DNA from: a virus
IMG/VR virus record: IMGVR_UViG_3300038405_000055
Span: 1-37,886 of that record
DNA: 37,886 nt
Reading direction: 5' to 3' (one strand)
Positions 17,288 through 24,489 of this stretch are shown one piece after another; the stretch's first letter is position 1, and each line of letters starts with the position of its first letter. The position numbers were made by a program, and so were the translations under genes. Below the pieces are notes generated by a model. That model made no database searches. It saw nothing but the letters and a program-made list of their open reading frames with translations, and was not told where the DNA came from.

Positions 17288-17482
17288 TCAAAAATCCTTT
17301 AGTCTATTCCAAGCTTTCCAGATTAATTGCTCTTTAATACTATAAAAATCCTTAGCTTGATGTTCGGTAAAAGTCCTGAAATCGGGATGACCTCTTTCCA
17401 AAAATTCCTCAATATTTTTTAGGGCAATGTTTATATCTCTTTTTAGGCGAGTTGATTCTAAATTATCGAGTTTATTCATCAT
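17288..17482 (-). CDS. Hypothetical helical protein
   Basis: 64 residues (MNKLDNLESTRLKRDINIALKNIEEFLERG...). Start chosen at ATG 17482: GGAG lies eight bases upstream and the gene then follows the previous stop by 11 bases, whereas ATG 17518 would overlap it by 25. Coiled-coil-like. Function unknown. Confidence 0.65.
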   Translation of the reverse strand: MMNKLDNLESTRLKRDINIALKNIEEFLERGHPDFRTFTEHQAKDFYSIKEQLIWKAWNRLKDF

Positions 17483-17493
17483 TTGGGTAACTC

Positions 17494-17709
17494 CTACGGT
17501 TTGGGTAGTGGCATCCATTTATCCGGCGGCCTGTCTTCCCGAAACGCATTCAAAGAAGACTGCAATCCATGAACTTCCTGCACCGTACATTCATCAATAA
17601 AATACCATAGTCCATTTCCTACTCGCCATCCAGTATATGTTGTACCATTCTTAGAAAAGATAGCAATAGTACCGTCGTTAGGGTATGTTGAAATTTGGCG
17701 CCATTTCAT
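17494..17709 (-). CDS. DUF551-like small protein
   Basis: 71 residues. It begins WRQISTYPNDGTIAIFSKN and ends PPDKWMPLPKP. The W-x-x-I start and WMPLP-x-P end are the marks of the DUF551 family of small phage/prophage proteins. Function of the family is unknown. First gene after the recombination-module terminator. Confidence 0.75.
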   Translation of the reverse strand: MKWRQISTYPNDGTIAIFSKNGTTYTGWRVGNGLWYFIDECTVQEVHGLQSSLNAFREDRPPDKWMPLPKP

Positions 17710-17724
17710 GTTAATTTCCTAGGT

Positions 17725-17749
17725 AAAAAGGGCCGAGTTTCCCCGGCCC
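17725..17749 (-). terminator. Intrinsic terminator after the ssDNA-binding-like gene
   Basis: On the minus strand, GGGCCG...CGGCCC (6-bp GC-only stem, loop GGGAAACT) is followed directly by TTTTT. It lies 11 bases after the stop of the 17761-18393 gene. Leaky termination here would make recombination proteins more abundant than the polymerase and helicase downstream. Confidence 0.85.
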
Positions 17750-17760
17750 GTGATTATAGA

Positions 17761-18393
17761 TTACAAACCAATACTTTCGTCATCGACGGAAGGATTATCG
17801 AAAATACTTCCAGCCATACCGGTATTTTTAATTTTACGGGAGTCTTTATCTTTAAGACCTTTAAGTACTTTAGCCACCTTCTTCGGGGTAGTATCTCCAT
17901 TTGCTTTTTCTGAGTAAGAAAGATGTGTCTTAGGGTCAAAAACCATTACCAATTCCTTCTGGGTAAAAGTGCCTCCCTTTAGACCGTCAACAAGTTCGTT
18001 TTGGTTGATAACCCCAATTTTCTTTCCCAGCAATGCCGGATATACTACCCCTTCCACTTCTTTTTGCTCCCCTTCAATACGACGATTTACAGCCCCTTTT
18101 TGTCCTTTAAGACTCCCAAGGCCAAACAAACCCATAATAGCATTGATGCGAGCGACACCCCCTTCTACCGGCTTATTACCTTTCTTGTCACCGGATTTAT
18201 ACCAAATACTATAAGTAGCCTGTCCTCCTTCATCAGCCCGGAAAACAAGCTCCAATGCCTTAGCACCTCCTTCGGATTCTAGTAAAGAAGCGGCTACAAA
18301 CTCCCCAATGTAAGCAGCACTTTCAAGGGTATTAGCGGCACGATCGGCTTGTACAGCAGATGAGGAATCAAACTCAAAATCAAAATCGGACAT
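17761..18393 (-). CDS. ssDNA-binding / DUF669-like recombination accessory protein
   Basis: 210 residues. N-terminus SDFDFEFDSSSAVQADRAAN, middle AKALELVFRADEGGQATYSIWYKSGDKKGN and GLFGLGSLKGQKGAVNRRIEG, then a Lys-rich end and an acidic tail with IDN. Size, beta-strand pattern and position next to a Sak4-like ATPase and a PD-(D/E)XK nuclease match DUF669/SSB-like proteins of phage recombination cassettes. The SSB role is inferred from context. Good SD (AGAAAGG). Terminator directly downstream. Confidence 0.65.
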   Translation of the reverse strand: MSDFDFEFDSSSAVQADRAANTLESAAYIGEFVAASLLESEGGAKALELVFRADEGGQATYSIWYKSGDKKGNKPVEGGVARINAIMGLFGLGSLKGQKGAVNRRIEGEQKEVEGVVYPALLGKKIGVINQNELVDGLKGGTFTQKELVMVFDPKTHLSYSEKANGDTTPKKVAKVLKGLKDKDSRKIKNTGMAGSIFDNPSVDDESIGL

Positions 18394-18413
18394 GGTGTTA
18401 CCTTTCTACGTGG

Positions 18414-19103
18414 TTATGCCTTTTCAGGCTTGGAAAGTTCGTAATATTCAACAATAGCGTCGTCAACAATTTTAAGATCATTCTCAATAGTATCTCGATC
18501 AAACATGCCCATAGGTGCTTTGCATGGGTCAGAACCATTGCTCTGTGTCTGAAACCAATACCCCCCATCGTTTTTAAAAGCACGCAAGCAAATAGACACC
18601 ATCCCTTCGGGAACAATCTTTTCATTAAGCATCTTACCGATCGTCTTAGTCCGAATTTGCCCAAAATCATCTTGATCTTCGTGCCACATAAAATAGACAC
18701 GTTTATCTGCGTCAAGATTTGTAGCTTGTTGCAATAGCTGCCAGGCGTTACGACCGATTTCTGTAAATTTATTAAACCCTACTTCACTCGACCGGCGCAT
18801 AAATTCATTAGCCATAATGTATTGAAAATCATCAATAATAATGATATTTCGTTTTTTGGTCCCAGCTAGAATCTGTAGGATCGTAGCTGTATTGTCGGTA
18901 ACAAACCTTGAACCATCTGGATTTTTATCTTTACTCCACAGTTTCCAATCCTTCCCGTTGTAAGCTGCCTTTCCTTCAATTTGGATAAAAGGCAATTGTT
19001 TGTCAATTGCTTGGATTAGTACACAATCCATAGGATTTAGATTCCGCAGTGAGGTTGATTTACCTCGACCCGAACCCCCAAGAATGATAACTGGCGTCCC
19101 CAT
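18414..19103 (-). CDS. Sak4-like RecA-fold recombination ATPase
   Basis: 229 residues. Walker A is GGSGRGKST (about residues 9-17). Walker B is NIIIIDDFQYIM (about 90-100). The block KFTEIGRNAWQLLQQATNL and late MLNEKIVPEGMVSICLRA follow the AAA_24/Sak4 family used by phages for single-strand annealing and exchange with SSB. It starts 5 bases after the nuclease stop, and its partner SSB-like gene follows. Confidence 0.85.
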   Translation of the reverse strand: MGTPVIILGGSGRGKSTSLRNLNPMDCVLIQAIDKQLPFIQIEGKAAYNGKDWKLWSKDKNPDGSRFVTDNTATILQILAGTKKRNIIIIDDFQYIMANEFMRRSSEVGFNKFTEIGRNAWQLLQQATNLDADKRVYFMWHEDQDDFGQIRTKTIGKMLNEKIVPEGMVSICLRAFKNDGGYWFQTQSNGSDPCKAPMGMFDRDTIENDLKIVDDAIVEYYELSKPEKA

Positions 19104-19108
19104 CTAAT

Positions 19109-20050
19109 TTATTTCCTTTCTAGTGGATTCCACCGGATAATTTGATATTCTGGCAGAGTATGAAAATAAGAGCAAATTGGCTTATATGCGCAAGACCTGG
19201 CATAATCAGAACATGCATTGCCGAACGCTTGAGGGAAGCTATCCTCTCCTTTATTTTTGGTATAAAAATCCAACATCTGGTTTGCTGTAAATAACAGCTC
19301 ACTAAACCAATCGGAAATGATATTTTCATTATACAACACCACAGTTTCTTTGTAATCTTGAGTAATATCAATTTCTTTTCGATTTGTAAGACCAATTCCC
19401 CGTACTTTAATCCCTTGAAGCTCCAATCCGAGTTGGCGATATGCCCAATGGTATCCAAGCATTTGCCAGTCTAAATCATACTTAGTAAAAAAAGTAGAAT
19501 TAATAGAGCCAGTAGTCTTCTCGTCTACTCCGTAAAGTCCTCCAGAACTTTCATCGTATCCGAGCAGGCCTATCTCGGATTTTTGTTCCCCAAGCATATC
19601 AATACGGCCAGCATAGTGGAGAGGCTCATCAGTGTCGGGATGAAAAAGCCCAGGAATAGGAATAGAAAAAGATTTCTCTACTCCATCTTCTACTGGCACA
19701 ATACCGCTATTTTTATCTAGAGGCCATATATCGAAATATTTTGTAAAAGCATTGCGTACTCGCGGAAGATTTTTCTTTTCGCCTGAGCGGTCTGGACCGT
19801 ATTCCATCCCTAAGGCTATTTGGCCTTCGTCGATTGCGTTTGAGGCGGACATACTTCCGAAGTAAAAAGCTTTTCGGGCAGTCTCTAAACCTTTTGCAAA
19901 AGCTTTCCCTGCCACGAGATCAGTAGACATATTCGGATCTTGTTCACGAAGACCACAAAAATGCTCATAATAGCATTTTCGGGGGCATGACTTCCACGCT
20001 TTGATAATAGTGCTGTCCAAAACGGCAGGAAATTGGGGATATAAGTTCAT
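19109..20050 (-). CDS. Cas4-like PD-(D/E)XK exonuclease with probable Fe-S cluster
   Basis: 313 residues. Motifs: KAWKSCPRKCYYEHFCGL (Cys22, Cys26), YAGRIDMLGE (catalytic Asp), GVDEKTTG (D/E-x-K), and WQMLGYHWAY (the Q-x-x-x-Y helix). At the end, CSDYARSCAYKPIC supplies Cys280, Cys287 and Cys293. An early Cys plus three late Cys is the Cas4/AddB-type Fe-S arrangement. The enzyme would resect DNA ends for the Sak4/SSB pair. Good context for recombination-linked replication. Confidence 0.87.
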   Translation of the reverse strand: MNLYPQFPAVLDSTIIKAWKSCPRKCYYEHFCGLREQDPNMSTDLVAGKAFAKGLETARKAFYFGSMSASNAIDEGQIALGMEYGPDRSGEKKNLPRVRNAFTKYFDIWPLDKNSGIVPVEDGVEKSFSIPIPGLFHPDTDEPLHYAGRIDMLGEQKSEIGLLGYDESSGGLYGVDEKTTGSINSTFFTKYDLDWQMLGYHWAYRQLGLELQGIKVRGIGLTNRKEIDITQDYKETVVLYNENIISDWFSELLFTANQMLDFYTKNKGEDSFPQAFGNACSDYARSCAYKPICSYFHTLPEYQIIRWNPLERK

Positions 20051-20054
20051 TTAT

Positions 20055-20286
20055 TTATTCCTTTCCTGGTAGCCTCGCCGGTTGCTCTTCTGCTTTCGCT
20101 TTACGATACCCGTCGTGGAACCCGTCGCCGTACCTGACATCGCAGTTGATGCATTTGACGTTTATGTCGTATGGGTCCTGCGCCGGTTGTCCCGCATTCT
20201 GAACTGCTGCTGTAGCAACTACGCGCCAAAGATACACACTTGTCCCGCACGGCCTCCGCAATCTTCAAATCACGCTCTGTGGTCAT
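20055..20286 (-). pseudogene. Small accessory gene, probably frameshifted
   Basis: Starts at ATG 20286, overlapping the previous stop (ATGA). The product begins TTERDLKIAEAVRDKCVSLA, a common start of small betaproteobacterial-phage proteins, but it then degenerates and stops at 20101. A second open frame, shifted by one base, continues to 20055 with protein-like sequence (AQDPYDINVKCINCDVRYG, DGFHDGYRKAK). An indel near 20210-20260 would fuse the two. It is either a recent frameshift or a sequencing indel. Confidence 0.55.
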
Positions 20287-20519
20287 TTTGAACCGCCTTT
20301 CGTCAAGGTGTTTGATACTTGAGTCATAGCCCAATCAAGTTGGGCTGCTGGCATGGCATCAACGACATCATCAATTTCCATGGCTTCCGCGTCTGCGACA
20401 CTGCGACGGCCGTTATCGCGGCCATACAGCAACTTGAAGAGGCGTTGGTTCGATTCCGGCAGAGTTGCCAGATTAGCTTTTAGCTGGCTTCGTGCGAAGT
20501 CTTGTAATTGATTGTTCAT
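20283..20519 (-). CDS. Small hypothetical phage protein
   Basis: 78 residues (NNQLQDFARSQLKANLATLPESNQRLFKLLYGRD...). Helical, acidic; contains a P-E-S-N-Q-R-L-F-K-L-x-Y-G segment typical of short conserved phage proteins. Tightly packed between coupled genes: start 3 bases after one stop, stop overlapping the next ATG. Function unknown. Confidence 0.75.
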   Translation of the reverse strand: MNNQLQDFARSQLKANLATLPESNQRLFKLLYGRDNGRRSVADAEAMEIDDVVDAMPAAQLDWAMTQVSNTLTKGGSK

Positions 20520-20522
20520 AAT

Positions 20523-20699
20523 TTATCCTCTATACGGGTACGCAGGGTCAAATTTGCCATATGCCCAATAACCAACGGCCTTCCCGTAATGGTCGATATA
20601 CTCAATTTCACTAGCAACGTCACCATCAATGGACCGTATTACGCTGTGAATCTTTCCAAAACGAATCCACAAATATGCCTTATGCAATTTGCGTAGCAT
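20523..20699 (-). CDS. 58-aa small phage protein
   Basis: Starts inside the upstream stop (TGATG). Product LRKLHKAYLWIRFGKIHSV...VASEIEYIDHYGKAVGYWAYGKFDPAYPYRG. The ending G-Y-W-A-Y-G-x-F-D-P-x-x-P-Y-x-G recurs in small proteins of Burkholderia-type phages, as I recall them. Translational coupling on both sides supports a real gene. Confidence 0.75.
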   Translation of the reverse strand: MLRKLHKAYLWIRFGKIHSVIRSIDGDVASEIEYIDHYGKAVGYWAYGKFDPAYPYRG

Positions 20700-20929
20700 C
20701 ACTTACCCTCCCTCAGCGTGGCGCGCTGCTTAAATGCTTCGGTGAATTCGATGCCTGCGTCCGGGATAAATGTGAGGAGATCTTTCAGGGCCAACGTCGT
20801 CTTCTCCGTCTCCCCGTGGCAGAACGCGGTGAATACGATAACGCGAGAGAGATAATCGTCGCGGCGCTCGATCCTTTCTACTGGCTTCCCGCACTTAGCG
20901 CATATCGGCCGCCCTTTGACGTTGTTCAT
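20699..20929 (-). CDS. Small zinc-finger-like protein
   Basis: 76 residues. CAKCGKPVERIERRDDY with a later Cys-His (AFCHGETEK) can form a zinc site. The rest is helical (LALKDLLTFIPDAGIEFTEAFKQRA). It overlaps the upstream gene by 4 bases (ATGA) and the downstream gene by one. GC-rich DNA unlike the phage core. Confidence 0.75.
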   Translation of the reverse strand: MNNVKGRPICAKCGKPVERIERRDDYLSRVIVFTAFCHGETEKTTLALKDLLTFIPDAGIEFTEAFKQRATLREGK

Positions 20930-21420
20930 GGCTTGGCCTTTCCGATCTCAGCGGCGGTGAGGCGGTCGCGCTCGGCCAGCATGGCATCGGCCATCCTGTA
21001 GGCAGCCATCGCCAATCCTGTTTGCCAATGCTCGTCTGGGAATTCCGTCATTGTTGTCAGCAGGGAATACATAGCTTTCGCCGCGAAGTAATCACGCAGT
21101 GACATATTTGTAAAATAATCACGCGGTAACATATTTGCAAACGTTGCAGTAGCCTCCGCCACCTCTCCGATGTATTCTAGCGTGTCTCTCCAATTTCTTA
21201 CTCCTACATCCGACACACTAGAGGTTTGACGCTGTCTGAGTACCATCCCAAACCTATCATTATTATCTTTCCACCAGGGAAAATCCTGCATAGGACTCGG
21301 CTTCAGATAAAACAAGCGCACACTTCCGTCTCCGTTCGTGGCAATCCAATTATACCCTGGATACTCTTTAGGTATGGTTAATAGCTGCCCTCGATACTCT
21401 ACTTTACGCTCGTTACTCAT
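20926..21420 (-). CDS. Chimeric accessory protein
   Basis: 164 residues. The N-terminal half (KVEYRGQLLTIPKEYPGYNWIATNGDGS...) is encoded by AT-rich DNA like the phage core; the C-terminal half (LRDYFAAKAMYSLL...YRMADAMLAERDR) is GC-rich and resembles a widespread small-phage-protein tail. A nine-residue tandem duplication sits at the junction (ANMLPRDYF / TNMSLRDYF). The protein therefore looks like a fusion of two genes. Function unknown. Confidence 0.75.
   Translation of the reverse strand: MSNERKVEYRGQLLTIPKEYPGYNWIATNGDGSVRLFYLKPSPMQDFPWWKDNNDRFGMVLRQRQTSSVSDVGVRNWRDTLEYIGEVAEATATFANMLPRDYFTNMSLRDYFAAKAMYSLLTTMTEFPDEHWQTGLAMAAYRMADAMLAERDRLTAAEIGKAKP
21089..21142. repeat. 27-bp tandem duplication
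   Basis: Two adjacent 27-bp units (21089-21115 and 21116-21142), each beginning taatcacgc, differing at four positions. They preserve the reading frame and duplicate nine residues at the composition junction of the chimeric gene. Confidence 0.85.
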
Positions 21421-21437
21421 TATATTTTACTCTCCAC

Positions 21438-21677
21438 TCAACTTTCTTCCATATCAAACGGCTCGATTTCTGCCAGCATCTGATTACATTCCGCTATATC
21501 TTTTTGGCGTTGCACTTCCCGTAACTCGGAAACCATGTAAGCGATTACTCCAGGTACATATTCTTCCGTAACACACTCTTTGAGAATTTCTTTCATATCC
21601 CCACACCAAATTTCCACGATCAGCCGATCAGTATCCTCTACCGGTACTACTGTAACCATATAAGTCACTTTAGACAT
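21438..21677 (-). CDS. Hypothetical protein
   Basis: 79 residues: N-terminal strand pair (SKVTYMVTVVPVEDTDRLIVEIWCGD) and an acidic helical end (ELREVQRQKDIAECNQMLAEIEP). Starts one base after the upstream membrane-protein stop. No family recognised. Confidence 0.65.
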   Translation of the reverse strand: MSKVTYMVTVVPVEDTDRLIVEIWCGDMKEILKECVTEEYVPGVIAYMVSELREVQRQKDIAECNQMLAEIEPFDMEES

Positions 21678-21678
21678 C

Positions 21679-21840
21679 TCAATCTCCAGATAAAAAGAAA
21701 AGAAATACTAGAAACACAAATAACCACGGAACTTGCTCTAAAAGAAGCGCGATAAACAGGAAAATAGCTATACACACTATTCCTCCCGTGAGCATCGCCG
21801 CAACAAGCCAAAGTATATCTTTCCAGCTAACCTCTTCCAT
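21679..21840 (-). CDS. Small membrane protein (two hydrophobic segments)
   Basis: 53 residues. EEVSWKDILWLVAAML then GIVCIAIFLFIALLLEQVPW and LFVFLVFLFFLSGD: nearly entirely hydrophobic. I chose ATG 21840 (AGGAG eight bases upstream). An in-frame ATG at 21873 lies upstream of the expected transcription start of the promoter at 21865-21892. An early inner-membrane peptide such as an exclusion factor is possible, not shown. Confidence 0.65.
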   Translation of the reverse strand: MEEVSWKDILWLVAAMLTGGIVCIAIFLFIALLLEQVPWLFVFLVFLFFLSGD

Positions 21841-21864
21841 GCTTTCATCTCCTGTGTTTTTCTT

Positions 21865-21892
21865 AGTATACATATTACATGTTGAAAAGCAA
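21865..21892 (-). promoter_or_regulatory. Sigma70-type promoter for the 21.8 kb operon
   Basis: Minus strand: TTGCTT (21892-21887), 16-base spacer, TATACT (21870-21865). The predicted start near 21858 leaves an 18-base leader with AGGAG before ATG 21840. Confidence 0.55.
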
Positions 21893-21944
21893 GAAAAATT
21901 TTATGCTTCTTCTTTATCTGTTGTACCGAAGGCAATATAAATAA

Positions 21945-21974
21945 AAAAGCCCGCCAATTTCTTGGTAGGCTTTT
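21945..21974 (-). terminator. Intrinsic terminator
   Basis: AAAAGCC...CCAA / TTGG...GGCTTTT with a C-A mismatch and a G-U pair; tetraloop region TTTC/GAAA. Minus strand is followed by TTTTTAT. It lies about 20 bases downstream of the 21992-22420 gene and could also act on the opposite strand. Confidence 0.8.
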
Positions 21975-21991
21975 ATGTGTGCGTCTTTTCC

Positions 21992-22420
21992 TTAGATCAA
22001 TTCGTCTAGCAGACCAGTTGTATTACCTTCATTTGCTGCGCGGCGAGCCAGAATTACCATGATTGCCGGCTCTTTGCGTACTCGATTTTTGAAACCGCGC
22101 TGGGCGATTTCCTTCGAATCAAGCCATTCCTTAGCTCGTTCGTACGAAATATTTTGGTACTCTGCAACAGCGTGTGCTAGCTCATCTTCTTTTACACTAG
22201 ACGCACGGCCCCGAGAAGCTACAGTAGCCCCAAGCGGTTCCAGCTTTGCCACAACTTCTTTCAGATCTTTCTCAGTACCCGTCTCTACACGCAATTTGGC
22301 TACGCCGAAATTTAACGTGAGACGAAAAACCGGTGCTTTTACTGCTTCCTGCTCCTTACCATGCTCTACTTCAGTAGCCTCTACCGTTTCTGCCGTAACT
22401 TCCTTCTTACTTTTAGTCAT
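21992..22420 (-). CDS. Hypothetical nucleic-acid-binding-like protein
   Basis: 142 residues: Lys/Glu-rich start (TKSKKEVTAETVEATEVEHGKEQEAV), a strand-rich core (FRLTLNFGVAKLRVETGTEKDLKEVVAKLEPLG), then a basic helical part (SRGRASSVKEDELAHAVAEYQ...RGFKNRVRKEP). GGAG eight bases before ATG 22420 decides the start over 22471. It is a monocistronic unit with its own promoter and terminator, which suggests independent early expression; possibly a regulator. Confidence 0.7.
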   Translation of the reverse strand: MTKSKKEVTAETVEATEVEHGKEQEAVKAPVFRLTLNFGVAKLRVETGTEKDLKEVVAKLEPLGATVASRGRASSVKEDELAHAVAEYQNISYERAKEWLDSKEIAQRGFKNRVRKEPAIMVILARRAANEGNTTGLLDELI

Positions 22421-22469
22421 GTCCAAATCTCCAAAATTTAAGGGTATTTTCAAAAGTATTCCCATATCC

Positions 22470-22497
22470 ATACTATCACAGTCAATCTAAAATACAA
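22470..22497 (-). promoter_or_regulatory. Sigma70-type promoter upstream of 22420 gene
   Basis: Minus strand: TTGTAT (22497-22492), 16-base spacer, TAGTAT (22475-22470) with TGA just before it (extended -10, TGnTAGTAT). Expected start is near 22463, ahead of ATG 22420. The rest of the 22421-22621 gap holds only this element and a terminator. Confidence 0.5.
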
Positions 22498-22600
22498 CAT
22501 TTTTATTTTTACCTGTTGACGGATTTAACTCATAATGGTACTCTTGACAGGCTCCCTATGCTGGGCTACATCTATACATTATATATAAATTCAATAAGAA

Positions 22601-22622
22601 AAGCCGCTTTAATAGCCGGCTT
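22601..22622 (-). terminator. Intrinsic terminator of the lipoprotein operon
   Basis: Minus strand AAGCCG...CGGCTT (6-bp stem, 10-base loop) followed by TTCTTATT. It overlaps the last base of the 22622 gene's stop codon. It closes the operon that starts at 24 kb. Confidence 0.7.
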
Positions 22623-22819
22623 CAAATTTCTGGATTCTTAAGCCCTACGTACATATATACTACAGATGTATTACTCCAATTCCAATCCAGTTTTCGGTAG
22701 AAATGATCTATAGGCTCTTTTCCGATATATTTTATAGTTATAACTAATCCTGCCCAATCTTCCTCTGCCGTGGAATAAAGTCTATCTCTAGGACCCCCTA
22801 AAAATTTAACTGGAATCAT
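22622..22819 (-). CDS. Hypothetical protein
   Basis: 65 residues (IPVKFLGGPRDRLYSTAEEDWAGL...KYIGKEPIDHFYRKLDWNWS...). The pattern 'F-L-G-G-P-R-D, then Y-x-x' resembles a frequent short phage protein type (VxFxGGPxDG). Function unknown. Last gene of its operon. Confidence 0.65.
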   Translation of the reverse strand: MIPVKFLGGPRDRLYSTAEEDWAGLVITIKYIGKEPIDHFYRKLDWNWSNTSVVYMYVGLKNPEI

Positions 22820-22831
22820 CTTCTATTACCT

Positions 22832-23140
22832 TTATTTCATATACTTCACTACAACACCCTCTGCATCGATATAACCCCAAAAAGAAGATTTGTCGTATCG
22901 AGGATCAATAATAGTATCTCCTCCTGCAGCTTTAGCCTCTGCCACGAGAGCATTATAGGCATCGTCGTCTGTAGGATCAGCATCAAAAATAGTGACTTTA
23001 TGGATTCTCAAGTGTACGTGTCCTACAACCGTGTAGGGGTGAGTCAAAGGCGGAGAGGGGGTACTTTCTACACCGTGTATTTGCAGTGTAGAGCACCCAG
23101 CCAACGCCAAGGCTATAATAGCTAAGATAATTTTTTTCAT
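22832..23140 (-). CDS. Outer-membrane lipoprotein
   Basis: 102 residues. KKIILAIIALALAGCSTLQ is a type-II signal peptide with lipobox LAGC; Cys16 is the lipidated residue, and Ser at +2 favours the outer membrane. The mature part is about 87 residues with HPYTVVGHVHLRIHKV and a DDDAYNALVAEAKAAGGD segment, similar in style to small host-like lipoproteins. Phage lipoproteins expressed early commonly block receptors (superinfection exclusion, e.g. T5 Llp). That role is plausible here but not shown. Confidence 0.85.
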   Translation of the reverse strand: MKKIILAIIALALAGCSTLQIHGVESTPSPPLTHPYTVVGHVHLRIHKVTIFDADPTDDDAYNALVAEAKAAGGDTIIDPRYDKSSFWGYIDAEGVVVKYMK

Positions 23141-23142
23141 GG

Positions 23143-23592
23143 TTAAACCTTTTTAATGGGGATTAGGCGGACGGCGACCGCGAACGCCTCGATGCCCTTG
23201 TAGGTGCTGTTCTGGCCGCCATTGCCGAAATCCTGAGTCCAGGCATACCCAGCGGAGTACTCTGGGTCGAGCCAGTACCAGGCGTCTTTGAACAGGTGCT
23301 TGAGGTTGGCGAACAGCAGCGCGCTATCCTGATGATCAGGCAGCTTGCCGCCGACACTGGCCGCCCATTCCTTCTGCTCCTTCCAGGGGCACCACTTGTC
23401 AGCGATGGCCATCAGGACAACATGCGCCACCGGCTTCCCGGTGTCGGCGTCGAGCTTTAGTCCGGCATAAAGTTCCCCAGGGTATACTTGAGGGATTTTA
23501 AACTCGGTCTTACGGGCCTTATCGTCTTTAAGGTTCTCTAATTCTAATTGCTTTTTAATATCTTCAATAGTATACCCAGTTATCGTAATCAT
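23143..23592 (-). CDS. DUF1566 (Lcl C-terminal-like) protein
   Basis: 149 residues. The GC-rich half encodes KWCPWKEQKEWAASVGGKLPDHQDSALL...YWLDPEYSAGYAWTQDFGNGGQNSTYKGIEAFAVAVRLIP, which has the W-x-E/W-T-Q...A/V-R-L order of DUF1566. Such domains appear in phage fibres and cargo proteins and can bind glycans. Here it is encoded among early genes, so a virion role is doubtful. N-terminal 45 residues (IEDIKKQLELENLKDDK) are from AT-rich DNA. Confidence 0.7.
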   Translation of the reverse strand: MITITGYTIEDIKKQLELENLKDDKARKTEFKIPQVYPGELYAGLKLDADTGKPVAHVVLMAIADKWCPWKEQKEWAASVGGKLPDHQDSALLFANLKHLFKDAWYWLDPEYSAGYAWTQDFGNGGQNSTYKGIEAFAVAVRLIPIKKV

Positions 23593-23765
23593 TTATATTT
23601 CCTCTTAAAAACAGTTGGGATTCTAGGATATGCATTTCCGATTGGTACTTTCGGGGAAATTCCTTTTGCCTTGGCTTCTTTCCAAGCCGCTTCCCACCAT
23701 GCCGGACTCTCTACCTTTATGCACCAAGTCCTGTCCGCATGGTCAGTGATATAGCCTTTACTCAT
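23589..23765 (-). CDS. 58-aa hypothetical protein
   Basis: SKGYITDHADRTWCIKVESP, then WWEAAWKEAKAKGISPKVPIGNAYPRIPTVFKRKYK. Trp-rich with a basic end. ATGA overlap with the next gene, 8-base overlap with the previous. Coupling supports a real gene. Function unknown. Confidence 0.7.
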   Translation of the reverse strand: MSKGYITDHADRTWCIKVESPAWWEAAWKEAKAKGISPKVPIGNAYPRIPTVFKRKYK

Positions 23766-23994
23766 TTATATTACTCCAATATTCAAGGTCCAGAAGCGTT
23801 GCATGTTCTTTTAGTGCTTCCCGACTCACTAAAAGTGCCCATCCTCTCCAACCTTCATCCATTTCTACCTCTGTTCCGCAGTCTGTCACCTTATCTGGTA
23901 CAAATTCTCCTTCCCAATACTCTCCTTCAATCGCAAAACCAGAGTCCGTTTTAATCTTAAACCTTCCCTCGGGTGTTACTGTAATTTTGCTCAT
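23758..23994 (-). CDS. Hypothetical protein
   Basis: 78 residues: strand-rich SKITVTPEGRFKIKTDSGFAIEGEYWEGEFVPDKVTDCG and a helical end (REALKEHATLLDLEYWS). One base after the upstream gene's stop codon. No family recognised. Confidence 0.65.
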   Translation of the reverse strand: MSKITVTPEGRFKIKTDSGFAIEGEYWEGEFVPDKVTDCGTEVEMDEGWRGWALLVSREALKEHATLLDLEYWSNINE

Positions 23995-23995
23995 C

Positions 23996-24334
23996 TTAGT
24001 CTCCTAAATCAGAAATATCTTGAGACAGCATAAACTCTTCTACTTCCTTTTCCAGCATTTGGAGATTATTTTCTACTTGTGCATCTAATCCTGCCTCAGG
24101 CATACTCACCTTTAAAAATCCTCTTCGTTGCCCTATTCGGGCTTTGACCGCGTAGTCATATAAGATACCATGCCTATTTCTCCCTTCTCGCTCGACGGCT
24201 TTGCAAAAACTCTGCATTCTCCCTCTAACTCTTTTTAAAGTTAGCTCGTCTGCCATAGGCACTAGTTCTTCTCCTTTTTGCCCTGCTCGGCGCAGAATCT
24301 GTTCCCACACATGCCCATAACTAGTTACTTTCAT
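23996..24334 (-). CDS. Hypothetical protein
   Basis: 112 residues. Basic helical N-terminal half (VWEQILRRAGQKGEELV...LKRVRGRMQSFCKAVEREGRNRHG) and acidic C-terminus (LQMLEKEVEEFMLSQDISDLGD). Start overlaps the previous stop (ATGA). Function unknown. Confidence 0.65.
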   Translation of the reverse strand: MKVTSYGHVWEQILRRAGQKGEELVPMADELTLKRVRGRMQSFCKAVEREGRNRHGILYDYAVKARIGQRRGFLKVSMPEAGLDAQVENNLQMLEKEVEEFMLSQDISDLGD

Positions 24335-24489
24335 TTCAGTACACCCAGAGAATCAACATAATAGGCAAAAGAGATAATGACCATCACGAGAATCCATAAA
24401 ATAGTTTCAATAACCTCATTCTCTTTTTCTATAAGAATCATAAATAGTTTATGCCAGAAATTACTTTTTTGCTTATTCTCGCTTTTCAT
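24331..24489 (-). CDS. 52-aa single-TM membrane protein
   Basis: Cytoplasmic charged start (KSENKQKSNFWHKLFMILIEKENE) followed by one TM helix (about 29-46, TILWILVMVIISFAYYV). AGGAG eight bases before ATG, ATGA overlap with the next gene. First well-supported gene of the 24.5-22.6 kb block. Confidence 0.75.
   Translation of the reverse strand: MKSENKQKSNFWHKLFMILIEKENEVIETILWILVMVIISFAYYVDSLGVLK

Noticed and set aside
22516-22549. Two TTGAC(A/G) boxes on the + strand
   Set aside because: No -10 at 16-18 bases and no rightward gene downstream; a minus-strand promoter nearby fits the genes better.
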